Shown: positions 61,634 to 64,000 of the stretch, one piece after another
How positions within the stretch are numbered: the stretch's first letter is position 1
Layout of the letters: each line of letters starts with the position of its first letter
From: Mumia sp050632745
GTDB lineage: Bacteria > Actinomycetota > Actinomycetes > Propionibacteriales > Nocardioidaceae
DNA length: 64,000 nt
Direction: 5' to 3'
Assembly: GCF_050632745.1 (NCBI RefSeq)
Contig: NZ_JBODSD010000001.1
Location: 620,001 to 684,000 of the forward strand
Made by a program: the position numbers and the translations under genes
The notes under the pieces: generated by a model
The model's input: only the letters and a program-made list of their open reading frames with translations
Databases searched by the model: none
What the model was told of the DNA's origin: nothing

Positions 61634-61730
61634 CAACCCGTGCGCGTGGGTGTACTCCGCCCACGCCGAGGAGATATTGTCGTCCGTCGGGGGCAGTGAG
61701 CCGAGCACGAGCAGGAGTGACCCCGAGTCC

Positions 61731-62630
61731 ATGAACCCGCGACACCGCAGGGCCCTGATCCCCGGGCTCCTCGTGATCCTGCTCGTCATCGTGCTGGTCA
61801 CCGCCCTGGCCCGGCAGGCGCGGGCGGCGGACGCCGAGCCGCAGGTGGAGCCGGTGAGCACGATCACCGACGCGCGGGTCCCCGAGTCGAGCGCGCTGGT
61901 CGTCAGCAGGCGCGATCCCGCCCTCGCGTACACGATCAACGACTCCGGTCACGAGCCGACCGTCTACGCGGTCGAGATCGCGACCGGCGAGGTCGTCGGG
62001 TCGACGCGGCTGGTCGGGCACAGGATCGTCGACCCCGAGGCGCTCGCGATCGACCGGGACGGGACGCTGTGGGTCGCGGACATCGGTGACAATGACGCCA
62101 TCCGGTCGACGGTGTCGCTGTACGCGCTCGACGAGCCGGTGATCGGGGACAAGCAGCTCAAGCCGACGCGCTACCGCGTCCGCTACGCCGACGGCAACAC
62201 CGACGCCGAGGCACTGCTCGCCGACCCGACCGGCGACGGGATGTACATCGTCTCCAAGGGCCTGCTCGGCGGACAGCTCTACCGGCTCCCCTCGTCGCTC
62301 AGCACCACCGAGGTCAACGAGGCCGAGCCGGTCGCGGAGGCGGAGATCCCGGCGATCGTCACCGACGGCGACTACCTCCCCGACGGGGCCCGCGTCGTGC
62401 TGCGGACCTACCTCGGCGTCCACGTCCTCGACGCTCAGACGTGGAAGGAGACGTGGTCGGCCACCATCCCCGAGACCCGTCAGAGCGAGTCGCTCGCGAG
62501 CGAGCCCGACGGCACGTCGGTCCTCATCGGTAGCGAGGGCCTCCCGTCGCCGATCGGTCGGCTGACGCTTCCCGAGGACCAGCGCGCCGCGATGCTCGCC
62601 CCTGCGAGCGGCGTCATCGACCTCGACTAG
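61731..62630 (+). CDS. secreted or membrane-anchored beta-propeller-like protein
   Basis: A 299-residue protein with one N-terminal helix (PGLLVILLVIVLVTALA, signal or anchor) and an extracytoplasmic domain. It has propeller-like strands: VVSRRDPALAYTINDSGHEPTVYAVE, LAIDRDGTLWVADIGDND, DGMYIVSKGLLGGQLYRL. WVADIGDN resembles NHL/esterase-like phytase folds and could bind calcium. Function unknown. It is convergent with serC, sharing 4 bases. Confidence 0.72.
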   Translation: MNPRHRRALIPGLLVILLVIVLVTALARQARAADAEPQVEPVSTITDARVPESSALVVSRRDPALAYTINDSGHEPTVYAVEIATGEVVGSTRLVGHRIVDPEALAIDRDGTLWVADIGDNDAIRSTVSLYALDEPVIGDKQLKPTRYRVRYADGNTDAEALLADPTGDGMYIVSKGLLGGQLYRLPSSLSTTEVNEAEPVAEAEIPAIVTDGDYLPDGARVVLRTYLGVHVLDAQTWKETWSATIPETRQSESLASEPDGTSVLIGSEGLPSPIGRLTLPEDQRAAMLAPASGVIDLD

Positions 62631-63754
62631 CGGCCGTCGTCCAACCGCTCGACCACGTAGTCCAGGCACTGCGTCAGGAGCGACACGTCGTCCGGCTCGA
62701 TCGCGGGGAACGTCGCGATCCGGAGCTGGTTGCGGCCGAGCCCTCGGTAGCCGTCGACGTCGACGATCCCGTTGTCGCGCAGCTGCGCCGAGACGGCCTT
62801 CGCGTCGACGCCCTCCAGGTCGATCGTGACGACGGTCGAGGACTGCTTGCCGGGGTCGGAGACGAACGGCGTCGCGTACGACGACTGCTCCGCCCAGCCG
62901 TACAGCCGTGACGACGAGTCCTCGCAGCGCGCGACCGACCAGGCCAGGCCGCCGTTGTCGAGGATCCAGCGCAGCTGGTGGTCGATCCAGAACAGCGACG
63001 CGAGGGGCGGCGTGTTGTAGGTCTGGTCCTTGCGCGAGTTGTCGAGCGCGCTGGACAGGTCGAAGAAGGCCGGGATCCACCGCTCGGACGCCGTGATCTC
63101 CTCGACGCGGGCCAGCGCCGCGGGCGACATGAGGGTGAACCACAGGCCGGCGTCGGACGCGAGCGCCTTCTGCGGCGCGAAGAAGTAGACGTCGCTCTGG
63201 GTGACGTCGAGCGGGAGCGCACCGGCGGCCGAGGTGCCGTCGATGACCATGAGCGCGTCGGCGTCCGCGCCCTCGACGCGGCGGACAGGAGCCATCACGC
63301 CGGTCGACGTCTCGTTGTGCGTCCACGCGTAGACGTCGACGCCTTCCTCGGCGACCGGGTCGGGGTGGGTCCCGGGCTCGCTCGTGATGACGGTCGGGTC
63401 GCCGAGGAACGGGGCGCTTGCCGCGGCCTTGGCGAACTTCGCGCCGAACTCGCCGAACGAGAGGTGCTGGCTGCGGCTGCGGACGAGGCCGAACGTTGCC
63501 GCGTCGAAGAACGCGGTCGAACCTCCGATCCCGAGCACGACCTCGTAGTCGTCGGGGAGCGAGAAGAGGGCGCGCATCTGGGCGCGGACGGACCCGACGA
63601 GCTCGCGGACGGGGGCCTGGCGGTGCGAGGTCCCGAGCACGGAGGAGGCGGCGAGGGCCTGCGCGGCCTCGTGAGGGATCTTGGACGGGCCGGAGCCGAA
63701 CCGGCCGTCGGACGGGAGGAGCTTCTTCGGGATCTGCACGCGCTCATTCTTCAC
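62627..63754 (-). CDS. serC: phosphoserine aminotransferase
   Basis: A 375-residue PLP enzyme making phosphoserine from 3-phosphohydroxypyruvate, step two of serine synthesis. DGRFGSGPSK at the N-terminus, GTSHRQAPV, LSFGEFGAKFA, HNETSTGV, the PLP lysine in FFAPQKALASD and RATYNTP-like DQTYNTPP are conserved. It aligns closely with M. tuberculosis Rv0884c, the variant found in actinobacteria. GTG 63754 and GTG 63739 are both possible starts. Divergent from the ABC gene. Confidence 0.94.
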   Translation of the reverse strand: MKNERVQIPKKLLPSDGRFGSGPSKIPHEAAQALAASSVLGTSHRQAPVRELVGSVRAQMRALFSLPDDYEVVLGIGGSTAFFDAATFGLVRSRSQHLSFGEFGAKFAKAAASAPFLGDPTVITSEPGTHPDPVAEEGVDVYAWTHNETSTGVMAPVRRVEGADADALMVIDGTSAAGALPLDVTQSDVYFFAPQKALASDAGLWFTLMSPAALARVEEITASERWIPAFFDLSSALDNSRKDQTYNTPPLASLFWIDHQLRWILDNGGLAWSVARCEDSSSRLYGWAEQSSYATPFVSDPGKQSSTVVTIDLEGVDAKAVSAQLRDNGIVDVDGYRGLGRNQLRIATFPAIEPDDVSLLTQCLDYVVERLDDGR

Positions 63755-63834
63755 GGCGGGCGTGACAGATGTCAGGGCGAGGTCGTGACGATCGGCGCAG
63801 GGCCGCGGAGCCGGCGCGGACGAGGATCGTGGAC

Positions 63835-64000
63835 ATGACGAAGAACCCTGACCCGGCGAGCGCCCCCGCGGTGCTCCTCGACGACGTCGTGAAGACGTTC
63901 GCGTCCGCAGGCGGCGCCGTCACGGCCGTGGACCACCTCTCTCTCACCGTCCGGCCGGGGGAGGTCGTCGCGTTCCTCGGACCCAACGGCGCCGGCAAGA
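63835..64000 (+). CDS. ABC transporter ATP-binding protein (N-terminal part)
   Basis: The first 55 codons of an ABC ATPase cut by the window end. VLLDDVVKTFASAGGAVTAVDHLSLTVRPGEVVAFLGPNGAGK reaches Walker A. The layout is typical of the drug-export (DrrA/CcmA) type, but the fragment is too short to be sure. The ATG at 63835 has GAGGAT 6 bases upstream. Confidence 0.82.
   Translation, partial: MTKNPDPASAPAVLLDDVVKTFASAGGAVTAVDHLSLTVRPGEVVAFLGPNGAGK

Overview
This window looks like chromosomal DNA of a high-GC actinobacterium. Nearly every codon third position is G or C, GTG starts are common, and genes are packed with 4-base ATGA/GTGA overlaps. The gene set (CIRCE-controlled solo groEL, DUF3263/LytR_C pair, DUF3027, DUF2530, CspB-type cold-shock protein, XPB helicase, SerC) is actinobacterial. 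Frequent cgtacg words, a form II cox cluster and a DUF222/HNH gene suggest the Nocardioidaceae/Propionibacteriales; that placement is inference, since no rRNA is present. I see no tRNA, rRNA, CRISPR array, prophage or intact insertion sequence.

Layout. 0-11 kb holds envelope and core genes: DUF3263 (partial), a LytR_C protein, an alpha/beta-hydrolase, a CPBP protease, trehalose-phosphatase, then a SAM-I riboswitch leading thrC and a CysO/MoaD-like sulfur carrier. A methyltransferase, cold-shock gene, EamA exporter/LysR pair and groEL behind two CIRCE operators follow. 11-18 kb has an ECF sigma factor with its membrane partner, a PaiB-like protein, a metallophosphoesterase, a peptidoglycan amidase overlapping an aac(2')-I-type acetyltransferase, and an M20 peptidase. 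18-30.4 kb is a form II (coxSLM) molybdenum hydroxylase locus. Its maturation genes (MobA-like, MoxR/CoxD, VWA/CoxE, XdhC) are separated from coxS-L-M-G by about 3.8 kb containing a second ECF module, a DUF222/HNH endonuclease gene and a lipoprotein-like gene. 31-35 kb holds pflB-pflA, acylphosphatase and a secreted RTX-repeat protein.

36-64 kb is a conserved actinobacterial backbone resembling M. tuberculosis Rv0861c-Rv0884c as I recall it: XPB helicase, helicase-associated/WYL protein, cspB, DUF3027, DUF2530, MarR and serC. Interspersed are CGNR regulators, a MazF-fold gene, an acyl-CoA synthetase, a BrkB-type membrane protein, lon behind a HAIR-like operator, a PadR-controlled ABC exporter, two MarR/MFS efflux operons and an NCS2 purine permease. 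The window ends inside an ABC ATPase gene.

Three threads stand out. First, sulfur and amino-acid control: a SAM riboswitch gates threonine synthase together with a sulfur carrier ending in Gly-Gly-Cys. Second, noncoding control: a 6C-like small RNA candidate near 38.5 kb, CIRCE and HAIR heat-shock operators, a CRP-type palindrome before coxS, and paired PadR operators. Third, about nineteen genes carry a TAnnnT box exactly 6-7 bases before the start codon, pointing to widespread leaderless transcription and settling several start sites.
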